DNA of 62,120 nt from Acidobacteriota bacterium. GTDB taxonomy: Bacteria; Acidobacteriota; Terriglobia; Terriglobales; Acidobacteriaceae. Position 1 is the stretch's first letter, and each line of letters begins with the position of its first letter. Position numbers and translations under genes: made by a program. Below, piece by piece: positions 1 to 8,520 of the stretch. The stretch is from positions 1 to 62,120 of the forward strand of contig JAEYQK010000115.1 of assembly GCA_023410055.1 (NCBI GenBank). Reading direction: 5' to 3'. Below the pieces are notes generated by a model. That model had not been told where the DNA came from and made no database searches. It worked only from the letters and a program-made list of their open reading frames with translations.

Positions 1-106
1 CTTGGGATTGAGCACCCTGCTGATCCACGGCCTCTTGCGGCTGAGCACACACTGCGACGAAAACGACCACCAGCGCCATAAGGATCACGAATTGCATAAT
101 TTTCAT
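1..106 (-). CDS. Truncated small exported protein (N-terminus only)
   Basis: An ATG at 106-104 opens a reading frame that runs off the left edge of the window. The first 35 residues are visible. They begin MKIMQFVILMALVVVFVAV, a positively charged start and a strongly hydrophobic stretch, followed by a CAQPQ-like region. This looks like a Sec signal peptide; the Cys near its end could be a lipoprotein cysteine, but a clean lipobox is not obvious. A GGAGG ribosome binding site lies about 10 bases upstream on the minus strand. After the signal the chain is Gln-rich. The gene diverges from the ABC exporter on the plus strand. The family cannot be named because the body of the protein lies outside the window. 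Confidence 0.6.
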   Translation of the reverse strand, partial: MKIMQFVILMALVVVFVAVCAQPQEAVDQQGAQSQ

Positions 107-253
107 CTCTTAACGGCACCTCCGACTCACTAGAACGGACAAAGACGTGTTTCTTGCAGCAGAGACTCCCTTTTCCAAAGAATCGTTCAGCCAAGCTGTC
201 AGTAAACGTTCTCGCGCCCCACAAACAGCGCTGAACATCTAAAATAGCTACAG

Positions 254-2206
254 ATGGCGAAGAAGAGCTACCACGAGGAAGAGTCTCTCGGAAAAGCATA
301 TGACAGCCGGCTGATGAAACGGCTGTTGCATTATCTGCGTCCGTACAAATGGCACGTGATCGTGGCTTTGACGGCGATTATCCTTAAGGCCGGCGCGGAC
401 ATTCTTGGCCCCTTCTACACCAAAGTTGCCATTGATAAGTACCTAGCTCCCGCGACGGGCCCGAATGGCCATTCCTGGCTAGCCAGGCATTTGAGTGCCG
501 ACCCCTTCACCGGAATCGGGCAGATCACGGGACTCTACATCGCCACTCTGCTGTTCAGCTTCCTTCTCGAGTTCCTGCAAACCTACTACATGCAGTGGAC
601 CGGCCAGAAGGTGATGTTCGACCTGCGCAGTCAGATCTTTCGCCACCTTCAGCGCATGCACCTCGGCTTCTTTGACAAGAATCCCGTAGGCCGCCTCGTC
701 ACCCGCACCACCACAGACGTTGATGCCGTGAACGAAATGTTCACCTCCGGTGTCGTCTCCATCTTTGAAGACGTCTTCGTGCTCGGCGGGATCATCGGTG
801 TGATGCTCTACACCGACTGGCGACTGGCACTGATTACGTTCGCCGTCTTGCCGCTGATTTTCTTCGCGACCTCGATCTTCCGCAAGCGCGTGCGTGACTC
901 CTATCGCCGCATACGCGTTGCCATCGCGCGCATCAACTCATATCTTCAGGAACACGTCAGCGGCATGGTCGTCCTTCAGCTCTTCAACCGGGAGAAGAAG
1001 GCCTACGACCGCTTCGAGAAGATCAATGCCAGTCACATGGAGGCGTTCAAGGACGCCATCATGTCCTATGCCGTCTATTACCCAGTCGTCGAATTGCTCT
1101 CTTCCGTAGCCATTGCCGCCGTCATTTGGTTCGGTGGCGGCCAGGTGATTCGTGGCATAACCGACATCGGCACACTCGTGATGTTCATGCAGTACGCCCA
1201 GCGCTTCTTCCGGCCAATCCAGGACCTGAGCGAGAAGTACAACATTCTCCAGTCGGCGATGGCGTCGAGCGAACGCATCTTCAAACTGCTCGATGTCGAA
1301 CCCGAGGTCGTTTCGCCTGCCGAACCAAAGAAACCCACTGGCTCCGGTCGCGTCGAGTTCGACCACGTATGGTTCGCCTATCGAACAGTCCCCTTCCCGG
1401 AAGAAGGTGAAGAGGTTCAGCCTTCAATCTCCGGCTCAAAACCGGGCGAACCCGATTGGGTGCTCCGGGATGTATCTTTCGCCATTGATCCCGGACAGAC
1501 GATCGCCGTCGTCGGCCACACCGGTGCGGGAAAGACAACGCTGATCTCGCTCCTGCTGCGCTTCTACGACATTCAGCAAGGGTCGATCAAGGTCGACGGT
1601 ATCGATATACGCGAGATGGATCTGACAGATCTTCGCCGTCGCTTCGGCGTCGTATTGCAAGACCCATTCCTCTTCTCAGGCACCGTCGCCCAGAACATTC
1701 GTCTCGGCTCAAGCTGGATCGAAGATCGCAAAGTCGAAGAAGCCGCTGAAGAAGTCAATGTCGCCGACTTCATTCGCACCCTGCCTAACGGGTTTGACGA
1801 AAGGGTTCGCGAGCGTGGAAGCACACTCTCAACCGGCCAGAAGCAGCTCATTTCATTTGCACGCGCGCTGGCCCATGATCCCAAGTTTCTGATTCTCGAC
1901 GAAGCCACATCGAGCGTCGACACCGACACGGAATTTCGCGTTCGCGAGGCCCTGTCGCGTATGATCGAGAATCGGACGTCGCTCATCATCGCTCATCGTC
2001 TCTCGACGATTCAGCGCGCCGACAAGATCATCGTTATGCACCGCGGCAAGGTCCGCGAAATGGGTACCCACCAGGAACTGCTTGGAATGCGGGGCATATA
2101 CTGGAAGCTCTACCAGCTACAGTACAAAGATCAGGAACTGCCTTTGCCTGGCGTAGTTCAGCCCACAAGCGCCTCCGCCCAACTCCCCGTCGGCTCCGAC
2201 GATTAG
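254..2206 (+). CDS. MsbA-like ABC exporter, fused membrane and ATPase domains
   Basis: This is a 650-residue half-transporter of the lipid/drug exporter type. Residues about 25-340 form the six-helix membrane domain. The ATPase domain follows: Walker A GHTGAGKT at 421-428, signature LSTGQ at about 525, Walker B FLILDE around 545-550, and an H-loop in IIAHRLST. A homodimer would couple ATP hydrolysis to outward export of a lipid or drug across the inner membrane. lpxB starts 90 bases downstream on the same strand, so lipid A core flipping is the most attractive role, but this is inferred from position only. Oddity: about 25 extra polar residues (rich in E, P, G) sit just after the A-loop tyrosine, where MsbA has only a few. 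The ribosome binding site is weak. A different substrate cannot be excluded. Confidence 0.85.
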   Translation: MAKKSYHEEESLGKAYDSRLMKRLLHYLRPYKWHVIVALTAIILKAGADILGPFYTKVAIDKYLAPATGPNGHSWLARHLSADPFTGIGQITGLYIATLLFSFLLEFLQTYYMQWTGQKVMFDLRSQIFRHLQRMHLGFFDKNPVGRLVTRTTTDVDAVNEMFTSGVVSIFEDVFVLGGIIGVMLYTDWRLALITFAVLPLIFFATSIFRKRVRDSYRRIRVAIARINSYLQEHVSGMVVLQLFNREKKAYDRFEKINASHMEAFKDAIMSYAVYYPVVELLSSVAIAAVIWFGGGQVIRGITDIGTLVMFMQYAQRFFRPIQDLSEKYNILQSAMASSERIFKLLDVEPEVVSPAEPKKPTGSGRVEFDHVWFAYRTVPFPEEGEEVQPSISGSKPGEPDWVLRDVSFAIDPGQTIAVVGHTGAGKTTLISLLLRFYDIQQGSIKVDGIDIREMDLTDLRRRFGVVLQDPFLFSGTVAQNIRLGSSWIEDRKVEEAAEEVNVADFIRTLPNGFDERVRERGSTLSTGQKQLISFARALAHDPKFLILDEATSSVDTDTEFRVREALSRMIENRTSLIIAHRLSTIQRADKIIVMHRGKVREMGTHQELLGMRGIYWKLYQLQYKDQELPLPGVVQPTSASAQLPVGSDD

Positions 2207-2216
2207 CAGCGAACTT

Positions 2217-2246
2217 GGTGCCCCACGTTCGCGCAGCTAACGTGGG
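2217..2246. repeat. Palindromic intergenic repeat, copy 1
   Basis: A 30-base sequence starting GGTGCCCCACGTT and ending AACGTGGG. It contains an 8-bp perfect stem (CCCACGTT / AACGTGGG) around a 9-base loop. The same 30 bases occur at 17919-17949 and 57339-57369. This copy lies between the ABC exporter stop and the lpxB start, where it could fold in the transcript. It resembles REP-type extragenic palindromes. Confidence 0.85.
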
Positions 2247-2295
2247 CGGTATCTGACTTCCGCCTGTTATCATCTCCACTGAGAACCTGCTCAAC

Positions 2296-3462
2296 GTGCC
2301 ACCCGACCTTCAAAACCCGGTCTTCTTCATCTCCGCCGGAGAAGCTTCCGGCGAAGCTTACGGTGCGCATCTCATCACTGCGCTGCGCGACCTGATGGCA
2401 AGGGCTACATTTTTCGGTCTTGGTGGAGGTCGCATGCGACAGGCCGGCTGTGAAACGCTGGTTGATACACGTGATGTCGCCGTAGTCGGACTTGCCGAAG
2501 TCGTGAGCCACCTCCCAGGTATCTACCGCGAGTTCCGCAAACTCATCAGCGCCGCAGACTCGCGCCACCCAGCCGCGGCCATCCTTATCGATTTCCCCGA
2601 CTTCAACTTTCGGCTCGCCCGGAAACTGCATGCCCGCGGCATTCCCGTCTTCTATTACGTAAGCCCCCAGCTTTGGGCATGGCGTCCGAAGCGAATCGAA
2701 CTGGTCCGTAAGTACGTGACAAAGATGTTCGTCATCTTTCCGTTCGAAGAGCAGTTCTACCGCGAGCGCGGCATCAAGGCGGAATATGTCGGCCATCCGC
2801 TTGCCGACCGCCCTGATCCCACTCTGTGCAGGGACAACTTTGCGAGGACAAACGGGTTAGATCCAAAGAAGCAGTGGATTGCCATACTCCCCGGCAGCAG
2901 AAAGAAGGAAGTAGGCATGAACCTGCCGGAGATGGTCCGGGCCGCAGAAATAATCGGTGATGCGTACGAGTACGTGCTTCCGGTCGCGCCCACCCTCGAC
3001 CGTTCGTGGCTAGAGGAAGTGTTGGGAAGCATGAGCATCCCGCAGAACATCAGAATCCGTCTTGCAAAGGATGCTCGCGCCTCTCTGTCACATGCTCGTG
3101 CCGGGATGGTCGCCAGTGGAACGGCAACCGTAGAGGCCGCGCTTATTGGAACGCCATTTGTCGTCGTCTATCGCGTTTCAAGCGTGACCTGGCGGCTCGG
3201 ACGGCGATTGGTGAAGGTACCCCATTTTGCGATGGTCAATTTGATTGCCGGTCGCCAGATCGTCCCTGAGATCATTCAGCACGACTTCACGGGCGAAAGG
3301 GTCGCGGCTGAACTCCATAAGATTTTGGCTGGCGGTTCGTGTCGTGACACGATGATTTCTGAGCTGGCCGCAGTAAAATGCATATTGCGCGCCCACGACG
3401 ACGCTGTTACCGCCTCACAGCGCGCCGCACAGTTGATTGTGTCGGAGTTACACCGGGCCTGA
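2296..3462 (+). CDS. lpxB: Lipid-A-disaccharide synthase
   Basis: A 388-residue GT19 glycosyltransferase. It joins UDP-2,3-diacylglucosamine and 2,3-diacylglucosamine-1-phosphate (lipid X) to form the beta-1,6 disaccharide of lipid A at the inner face of the cytoplasmic membrane. The diagnostic GEASGE motif is at residues 15-20. PQLWAWRP and ILPGSRKKE follow in the expected order, and the length matches the family. The start is GTG at 2296, because no ATG precedes the conserved FFISAGEASGE segment. The upstream ABC exporter may flip the product. The presence of lpxB shows that the organism makes lipid A and so has an LPS-type outer membrane. Confidence 0.95.
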   Translation: MPPDLQNPVFFISAGEASGEAYGAHLITALRDLMARATFFGLGGGRMRQAGCETLVDTRDVAVVGLAEVVSHLPGIYREFRKLISAADSRHPAAAILIDFPDFNFRLARKLHARGIPVFYYVSPQLWAWRPKRIELVRKYVTKMFVIFPFEEQFYRERGIKAEYVGHPLADRPDPTLCRDNFARTNGLDPKKQWIAILPGSRKKEVGMNLPEMVRAAEIIGDAYEYVLPVAPTLDRSWLEEVLGSMSIPQNIRIRLAKDARASLSHARAGMVASGTATVEAALIGTPFVVVYRVSSVTWRLGRRLVKVPHFAMVNLIAGRQIVPEIIQHDFTGERVAAELHKILAGGSCRDTMISELAAVKCILRAHDDAVTASQRAAQLIVSELHRA

Positions 3463-3631
3463 GCTACGGTTTACAATTGCACTAGGGACAGTGCACCGCA
3501 TCTTTTATATGCAACTGCTCATCAAACCCTTTGGGGTTCTCAGTTTACACCCGTCGACGTCTAGCAGGTTCGTTGACGCGCCCAGAGCCGGTGTTGCGCA
3601 TACAGCCACCGGTTGGTCAGGAGAAGTCCTC

Positions 3632-5758
3632 ATGCAAGCTGTGTCACGGCCTTTATGGCGTGTATTTTCTGTTATTGCCGCCCTACTTCTGGTTCTCGGT
3701 ACGCTCCCGGCGTTCGCCGCCGAGAGGCAACGCGTTCGCATCGACAACTACGTGATGGACGCCGAGCTTCAGCCTCAGACCCACAAGCTGATCGCGCGCG
3801 CCAAGCTGACATTCACGGCATTGGACGATATTAGCGTCGCCACCTTTGAACTGAACAACGCGCTACGCCCGACAAAGATCCTGAGCGCGGACGGCCAAGT
3901 CCTTTCCGCCGAGCGCGTAACGCAGGACTCATCCATTCGTATCGCGCTTCCCGCCGGCCTCGCCAAGGGACAAAGCTCCAGTATGACCATCGACTACGAA
4001 GGCATACTGCTCTCCGCCGATGACAGCCCGGTGCAAGGTCTCAAGCTGGCATCGATCGGCGACCCGATTTCGTACCTGTTGTACGCAAGCCGATGGTTCC
4101 CCATGGTCGGCTACGGTACCAGTCGCTACACGGCGACAATGAACATCACCGTCCCTCCCGGCTACACCGTTGTCGGCAGTGGGCGCGAAACGGCTGCCAC
4201 GTCGCACGTGATCTCCGAGGTGGTCGAGCCGTCGTCCGGCCCGGTTCTGATGAACGCGCAGTACAAGCGCAAGAAACCGGCCACGACTGCGAAACCCGCA
4301 AAGCCCGAAGCTCCCCGTGAGACGCCGTTCAAGACAACTCCCGGCTGGAAGACTTACGCGTTTTCCTGGCAGAAGCCCAGCTTTCCCGGAACGATCATCG
4401 CGGGCCAGTTCGCGCAGAGCGTCGTCAACGCCGGCGGCCTCAAGCTGAACGTTTACTTTGACCAGAAGCACAAAGACCTTGTTGGGCCTTACGCCGACAC
4501 CGCTGAGAAGGAATATAACTTCTTCGCGCTAACGTATGGCGCGGGCGCATCGACCACCCTGAACATAGTCGAGATTCCCGACGACACCGTCCCTAGCGCC
4601 TGGGCTCCCGAGATCGCGGCCCTCTCGTCGCGCAGCATCACGCCGAAAGTGAACTATCGCTTGCTCGCGAACACGATCGCCCACCAGTGGTGGGGCGCTC
4701 TAGTCAGTCCCGCGTCCAAAGACGACTGGTGGCTGAGCGACGGCTTCGCACGCTTCTCTGAAGCACGCTACGTCGAGTCCGCCGCCGGGCGCGCCGGTTA
4801 CGAAGAAGCCGTCAAAGATATGAACGTGGGCGCCCTCGCCTACGATGCCGTCCCGCTCTCTCGCGTCAGTACGCTCGACACTTTCTCGCCCGAATTCCAG
4901 TCGCTCACGACAGACAAAGGCGCGGTGATCCTGAGCATGTTACGGTGGGTGGTCGGTGACGCCGCTTTTGACGAGAGCATGCGCGAATTCGCAGCCCAGT
5001 ACGCCTGGAAATCAGTTACCGTGCAGGATTTCCAGAAGATCGTTGAGCAGAATCACGGCGACGGCCTCACCTGGTTCTTCAGCCAATGGCTCGATTCCAC
5101 CGGCGCTCCCGAATTCAAAAACAAGTACACTATCTACCGTCTTGGCAACGGCAAGGGATTCCGCGTAGTCGGCGAGATATCGCAAGACCTCGATCTCTTC
5201 CGCATGCCGGTCGATCTCAAGATCGACACCGACGGAAAGAGCGAAACCAAGCGCATCGAAGTTGTCGGAACCAATTCCGCTTACTCCGTCGACACCTTCG
5301 GTCGCCCGCGCCACATCGCAATCGATCCCGACAATCGAGTTCTGGAGAACTCACCCGAACTCAAACTGCGCAGCACCATAATGCGTGCCCAGGGATTGGT
5401 TGTCACTGGCGATCTGTCCGAAGCGCTGAAGGAACTCCAGAAAGCGCTGGACATCAACAAGAACAGCTCTCTGGCCCACTATCGCATTGCCGACATCTTC
5501 TTCTTGCAGCACAACTATCAGGCGTCGGCCAATGCTTATCGTGAATCCCTCAACGGGGATGGCGAGCCGAAGTGGACCGAGGTCTGGAGCCATCTGCAGC
5601 TAGGCAAGATATTTGACATAACCGGTCAGCGCGAACGCGCAATGAACGAGTACCGCCAGGCGCTTCAAACAAATGACAACACGCAGGGCGCGCTCGGAGA
5701 GGCCAGGAAGTACATGCAGTCACCGTATCAGCAGAGCAAGACAAGCGAAGGCCAATAG
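3632..5758 (+). CDS. Exported M1-peptidase-like protein with degenerate zinc site and C-terminal TPRs
   Basis: I place the start at ATG 3632 (708 residues). It has an AGGAG site 8 bases upstream and opens straight into a signal peptide ending around LPAFAA; the frame is open upstream to 3437 but reads as non-coding. The body resembles M1 aminopeptidases: a beta-rich N-terminal domain, then a catalytic-like domain containing AHQWWG and WLSDGFA. In active enzymes this region reads HExxH followed 18 residues later by E. Here the positions read N347-T348-I-A-H351 and D370, so two ligands or catalytic residues are replaced and the third is conservative. Residues about 590-690 form TPR-like helices. 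A periplasmic binding or scaffold role is more likely than peptidase activity, but that is inference. An intrinsic terminator follows at 5779. Confidence 0.8.
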   Translation: MQAVSRPLWRVFSVIAALLLVLGTLPAFAAERQRVRIDNYVMDAELQPQTHKLIARAKLTFTALDDISVATFELNNALRPTKILSADGQVLSAERVTQDSSIRIALPAGLAKGQSSSMTIDYEGILLSADDSPVQGLKLASIGDPISYLLYASRWFPMVGYGTSRYTATMNITVPPGYTVVGSGRETAATSHVISEVVEPSSGPVLMNAQYKRKKPATTAKPAKPEAPRETPFKTTPGWKTYAFSWQKPSFPGTIIAGQFAQSVVNAGGLKLNVYFDQKHKDLVGPYADTAEKEYNFFALTYGAGASTTLNIVEIPDDTVPSAWAPEIAALSSRSITPKVNYRLLANTIAHQWWGALVSPASKDDWWLSDGFARFSEARYVESAAGRAGYEEAVKDMNVGALAYDAVPLSRVSTLDTFSPEFQSLTTDKGAVILSMLRWVVGDAAFDESMREFAAQYAWKSVTVQDFQKIVEQNHGDGLTWFFSQWLDSTGAPEFKNKYTIYRLGNGKGFRVVGEISQDLDLFRMPVDLKIDTDGKSETKRIEVVGTNSAYSVDTFGRPRHIAIDPDNRVLENSPELKLRSTIMRAQGLVVTGDLSEALKELQKALDINKNSSLAHYRIADIFFLQHNYQASANAYRESLNGDGEPKWTEVWSHLQLGKIFDITGQRERAMNEYRQALQTNDNTQGALGEARKYMQSPYQQSKTSEGQ

Positions 5759-5760
5759 CA

Positions 5761-6885
5761 TTATCTTCGCACGTACTTAAGGCCGCTCAGCGTGGCGGCC
5801 TTTTCCTTTTCAACGCCTTTCCTCATCACGAGCACATCGAAAGCCTCTCCCATACCCTCGGGCATCACGAGCTGCCTAAGTTGCAGCGTAACCTTCGCGT
5901 GCTCCTGCGGCAGGGCCACTTCTTCGAACGCATCAGCGAACTGGTTCGTCTCCCCAATTCCCATCAGGAACTGCGCCTGCGTTACGAAACCCACAGTCTC
6001 CAATCCTGCCGCCTGCCCCATCTCTCGTAAGGCCGTGAAATTCACGTGAGCCGTAATGTCCTGCTCGCCCGGCGCTTCGTACGGTGTGTTTGAAATCGAG
6101 TGCTGTCGAAACGCCCTGACTGTGCCCCGATGCTTTCCCGCTAGAAGTTCTTCCCGGATGTAGCCGTAGTCGATCAGAACAACGAATCCTCGCTTCACTC
6201 GCTCCGCCATTCGCCGAATATACGCCGCATCGCACAATCTTGCTTCGACCCGCTCTCGCTCATCTGGCTGAACCGCGTATCTGTCGAGGTACTCGAGTTC
6301 TTCCGCGGAGGGCGGTGCGAACACCTCGACGAACCTTCCGTTTTCAGCCCCTATCCTCAGTTCCCCGCGATCACTGATCACTTCTACTGGCAGCGCATCG
6401 AAAAACTCATTTCCAAAAATGATCGTCGCCTCCGTCGCCGGAGGCAGTTCCTCAAGCGAACCGTGCAGGCTCACCTTCCCCGCAGCAATGCGATCCGCGA
6501 ACTCCTTCTCCAGCCGTGCTCGAAAAGTTGGCGACGTCTCAACAAGCCTGTAGATGAGGGCATCACGGAAATCCCAAAACTTCTTCCCCACCCAGTCCAG
6601 CACATCCTGCGCAAACAACCCGCGCCCCGGCCCGACTTCTACAATCTCCAGATGCTGCGGAGCTCCCATGGCCCGCCACATCTCATCGAACTGCCGGGCC
6701 AGCAACCTCCCAAACACCGCATGAACATCGCTCGACGTGTAAAAGTCGCCCGCTTTCCCAAACTGCTCTTTTTGCCGCGCATAGTACCCCAACTCCGGCG
6801 CGTAGAGACACATCTCCATGTACCGCGAGAACGGTATTGGACCACGTTTTCGTATCTCTTCCTCAATTCGTTCGCGGAGTGCCAT
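5761..6885 (-). CDS. MidA/NDUFAF7-type SAM-dependent methyltransferase
   Basis: A 374-residue protein of the MidA family (PF02636, DUF185). The Rossmann SAM site reads VEVGPGRGLFAQDVL, and GNEFFDALPVEV is another hallmark. The mitochondrial homologue NDUFAF7 methylates an arginine of a complex I subunit; the bacterial substrate is generally unproven. An upstream in-frame ATG at 6990 exists, but I choose ATG 6885: it falls 2 bases after the stop of the preceding 104-residue gene, and homology-like sequence (LRERIEEEIRKRGPIPFSRY) begins there. It is the last gene of a compact minus-strand operon that includes a 3-hydroxyacyl-CoA dehydrogenase. Its 3' end also encodes the terminator of the convergent gene. 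Confidence 0.85.
   Translation of the reverse strand: MALRERIEEEIRKRGPIPFSRYMEMCLYAPELGYYARQKEQFGKAGDFYTSSDVHAVFGRLLARQFDEMWRAMGAPQHLEIVEVGPGRGLFAQDVLDWVGKKFWDFRDALIYRLVETSPTFRARLEKEFADRIAAGKVSLHGSLEELPPATEATIIFGNEFFDALPVEVISDRGELRIGAENGRFVEVFAPPSAEELEYLDRYAVQPDERERVEARLCDAAYIRRMAERVKRGFVVLIDYGYIREELLAGKHRGTVRAFRQHSISNTPYEAPGEQDITAHVNFTALREMGQAAGLETVGFVTQAQFLMGIGETNQFADAFEEVALPQEHAKVTLQLRQLVMPEGMGEAFDVLVMRKGVEKEKAATLSGLKYVRR
5779..5810 (+). terminator. Intrinsic terminator inside the 3' end of the convergent gene
   Basis: AAGGCCGC (5779-5786) and GCGGCCTT (5795-5802) form an 8-bp stem with an 8-base loop, followed by TTTTCCTTTT. It is placed correctly to end transcripts of the M1-like gene, which stops at 5758. 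It lies wholly within the last codons of the convergent methyltransferase gene. Confidence 0.75.
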
Positions 6886-6887
6886 CA

Positions 6888-7202
6888 CTAGCCGATCTTG
6901 ACGTCTTCTCTCTTGCTCTGAGGGGTGCGTGTGAACATCTCGATGAGATAGTCGTGCAGGCAATCGTACAACTGACGTTGAAACTGCCACTCAAACTGCG
7001 GGTGATCCAGATCGCGGGCATGCAAATCAAAGTAGTAGGTGTGTACGGGAGTAGCGGGATTCCTAAACCGAATCACAACCTCGACCGCGTCCAACTTCTG
7101 GCGTGCTTCGAAGGCAAGCAGCGGATGTTCATACAAACGGAGCTGTTCCAAAACACGCTCCAACCGTTGCTTGCCCGATAGCTCACTCACAAATCGAAGC
7201 AC
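6888..7202 (-). CDS. Small conserved-looking protein of unknown function (104 aa)
   Basis: The gene lies between the dehydrogenase stop (7218) and the methyltransferase start (6885), with gaps of 15 and 2 bases, so translation is probably coupled. The start is GTG 7202; a second in-frame GTG at 7190 has a better-spaced AAGAAGG site and may be the true start. The protein is soluble, with an amphipathic helix first (KQRLERVLEQLRLYEHPLL) and then a mixed beta region rich in aromatics and acids (HTYYFDLHARDLDHPQFEW). No cysteine pairs or membrane segments are seen. I do not recognise a family. Operon position suggests a link to acyl-CoA metabolism or to the MidA-like methyltransferase. Confidence 0.6.
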   Translation of the reverse strand: MLRFVSELSGKQRLERVLEQLRLYEHPLLAFEARQKLDAVEVVIRFRNPATPVHTYYFDLHARDLDHPQFEWQFQRQLYDCLHDYLIEMFTRTPQSKREDVKIG

Positions 7203-7217
7203 CTTCTTACATTGTCG

Positions 7218-8120
7218 CTACTTCGAACTCTCCGCAGACGCGCCCTTGCCCGCCTTCTGCTCGGGATACTCGTACACGCCGCGCCCAGCTTTGCGCCCGA
7301 GCCTGCCGGCTTTCACATACTGCACCAGCAGCGGTGCCGGACGATACTTGTCGCCCATCGTCTTGTGCAGATACTCCAACACATGTAGTCGCGTATCCAG
7401 ACCCACAAGATCGACCATCTCGAACGGCCCCATCGGGTGATTCAGTCCCAGCTTGATCGCCTTGTCGATGTCCTCCGCCGACGCCACGCCTTCCTGCAGC
7501 ATGAAAAACGCTTCGTTGCCAATCATCGCGTTGATGCGACTGGTAATAAATCCCGGTGACTCGCGAATCACAACAACCTCTTTACCCATTCGCTTGCCCA
7601 CCTCGACAGCCGCCGCAATCGCGTCATCGCTGCTATCCAGCGCGCGTATGACCTCCAGCAGCTTCATCTTGTGCACCGGATTGAAAAAGTGCATCCCCAC
7701 GCATCGCCGCGGGTGATACGTGACCGACACAATCTCTGTCACGCTCAACGATGATGTATTCGAAGCCAGAATCGTCTCCGGACGGCACACCTTGTCGAGC
7801 AGCGTAAAAATCTCCAGCTTCGATTCCATCTCCTCCGGGACCGCTTCGATGACGAGATCAGCCGCCCTCGCAGCATCTTCTACCGAACTCGCAAACTCTA
7901 TCCGTCCGAACGCCTCATCGGCCTGATGTTTCGACAGCTTTCCCAGTTCTACTCCCTGATCCAGTGTGCCGCGAATCTCCGCCTCGGCGCGACGAAGCGA
8001 AGTTGGAAGTATGTCCTCGAGGATCGTCCGGTACCCGCCCGTAGCCGCGGCATGAGCAATGCCGCGCCCCATTATGCCTGCACCGATCACCGCAATGGTC
8101 TTGATCTGTGGAATGGTCAT
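7218..8120 (-). CDS. hbd: 3-hydroxyacyl-CoA (3-hydroxybutyryl-CoA) dehydrogenase
   Basis: A 300-residue NAD(P)-dependent dehydrogenase that oxidises 3-hydroxyacyl-CoA to 3-ketoacyl-CoA (or the reverse) in fatty-acid oxidation or butyrate/PHB-type metabolism. The Rossmann motif IGAGIMGRGIAH is at residues about 12-23. The catalytic-histidine segment HFFNPVHKMKLLEVI and the C-terminal NHPMGPFEMVDLVGLD motif are intact. The length fits stand-alone Hbd/PaaH enzymes rather than the FadB fusion. Its ATG directly abuts the stop codon of the upstream 61-residue gene, so the two are co-transcribed. No thiolase or enoyl-CoA hydratase is in the window, so the precise pathway cannot be assigned. Confidence 0.9.
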   Translation of the reverse strand: MTIPQIKTIAVIGAGIMGRGIAHAAATGGYRTILEDILPTSLRRAEAEIRGTLDQGVELGKLSKHQADEAFGRIEFASSVEDAARAADLVIEAVPEEMESKLEIFTLLDKVCRPETILASNTSSLSVTEIVSVTYHPRRCVGMHFFNPVHKMKLLEVIRALDSSDDAIAAAVEVGKRMGKEVVVIRESPGFITSRINAMIGNEAFFMLQEGVASAEDIDKAIKLGLNHPMGPFEMVDLVGLDTRLHVLEYLHKTMGDKYRPAPLLVQYVKAGRLGRKAGRGVYEYPEQKAGKGASAESSK

Positions 8121-8306
8121 TTACTTTCCGCTCTCCAACTCTTGCACAACCGCAATAAAGTTCGGATCGGACTTCCTCATGTAGTCGGCGAGGCGCTTTC
8201 GCTCCTCTTCCGTCATCATCGATGAGGTCGCAATGATGCGGCGCAAAGTAGCGGCAATATCGTCCACGTAGTTCATCGAGCGAATCAATTCGCCGGTAGC
8301 AACCAT
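8121..8306 (-). CDS. 61-aa small protein heading the dehydrogenase operon
   Basis: ATG 8306 has a strong GGAGG site 7 bases upstream, and the stop abuts the start of the dehydrogenase gene, so the ORF is very likely translated. A longer reading from 8330 lacks such a site. The protein is helical and charged: SMNYVDDIAATLRRI, then MTEEERKRLADYMRKS, then a C-terminal VQELESGK. The EERKRLADYM segment resembles a recurring motif of c-type cytochrome-like or short regulatory proteins, but there is no CxxCH here. Function is unknown; a role in regulating or binding the following enzyme is possible. Confidence 0.6.
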   Translation of the reverse strand: MVATGELIRSMNYVDDIAATLRRIIATSSMMTEEERKRLADYMRKSDPNFIAVVQELESGK

Positions 8307-8520
8307 GAGAAGTCCTCCAATTTCGTGCACACCATGTGCACCGTTCTACTGCTCGACCGGAAAACCAGTCCGTCCACGGCGGAACCTGCACTCCGATGGG
8401 AACTCGGCCCGCCCCCTTCAAGATGCCCACATCGCTCGTGGGCCAAACGACTATTGTCGTCGCTGCCGCATTTTTAGTAAAGCGCCACTCGTAATTCCAC
8501 GAATAAGCGATAATAGTCGA

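Noticed and set aside
3437..3631. N-terminal extension of the M1-like ORF
   Set aside because: It has no signal sequence or domain, overlaps lpxB, and the ATG at 3632 has a good ribosome binding site and begins a signal peptide.
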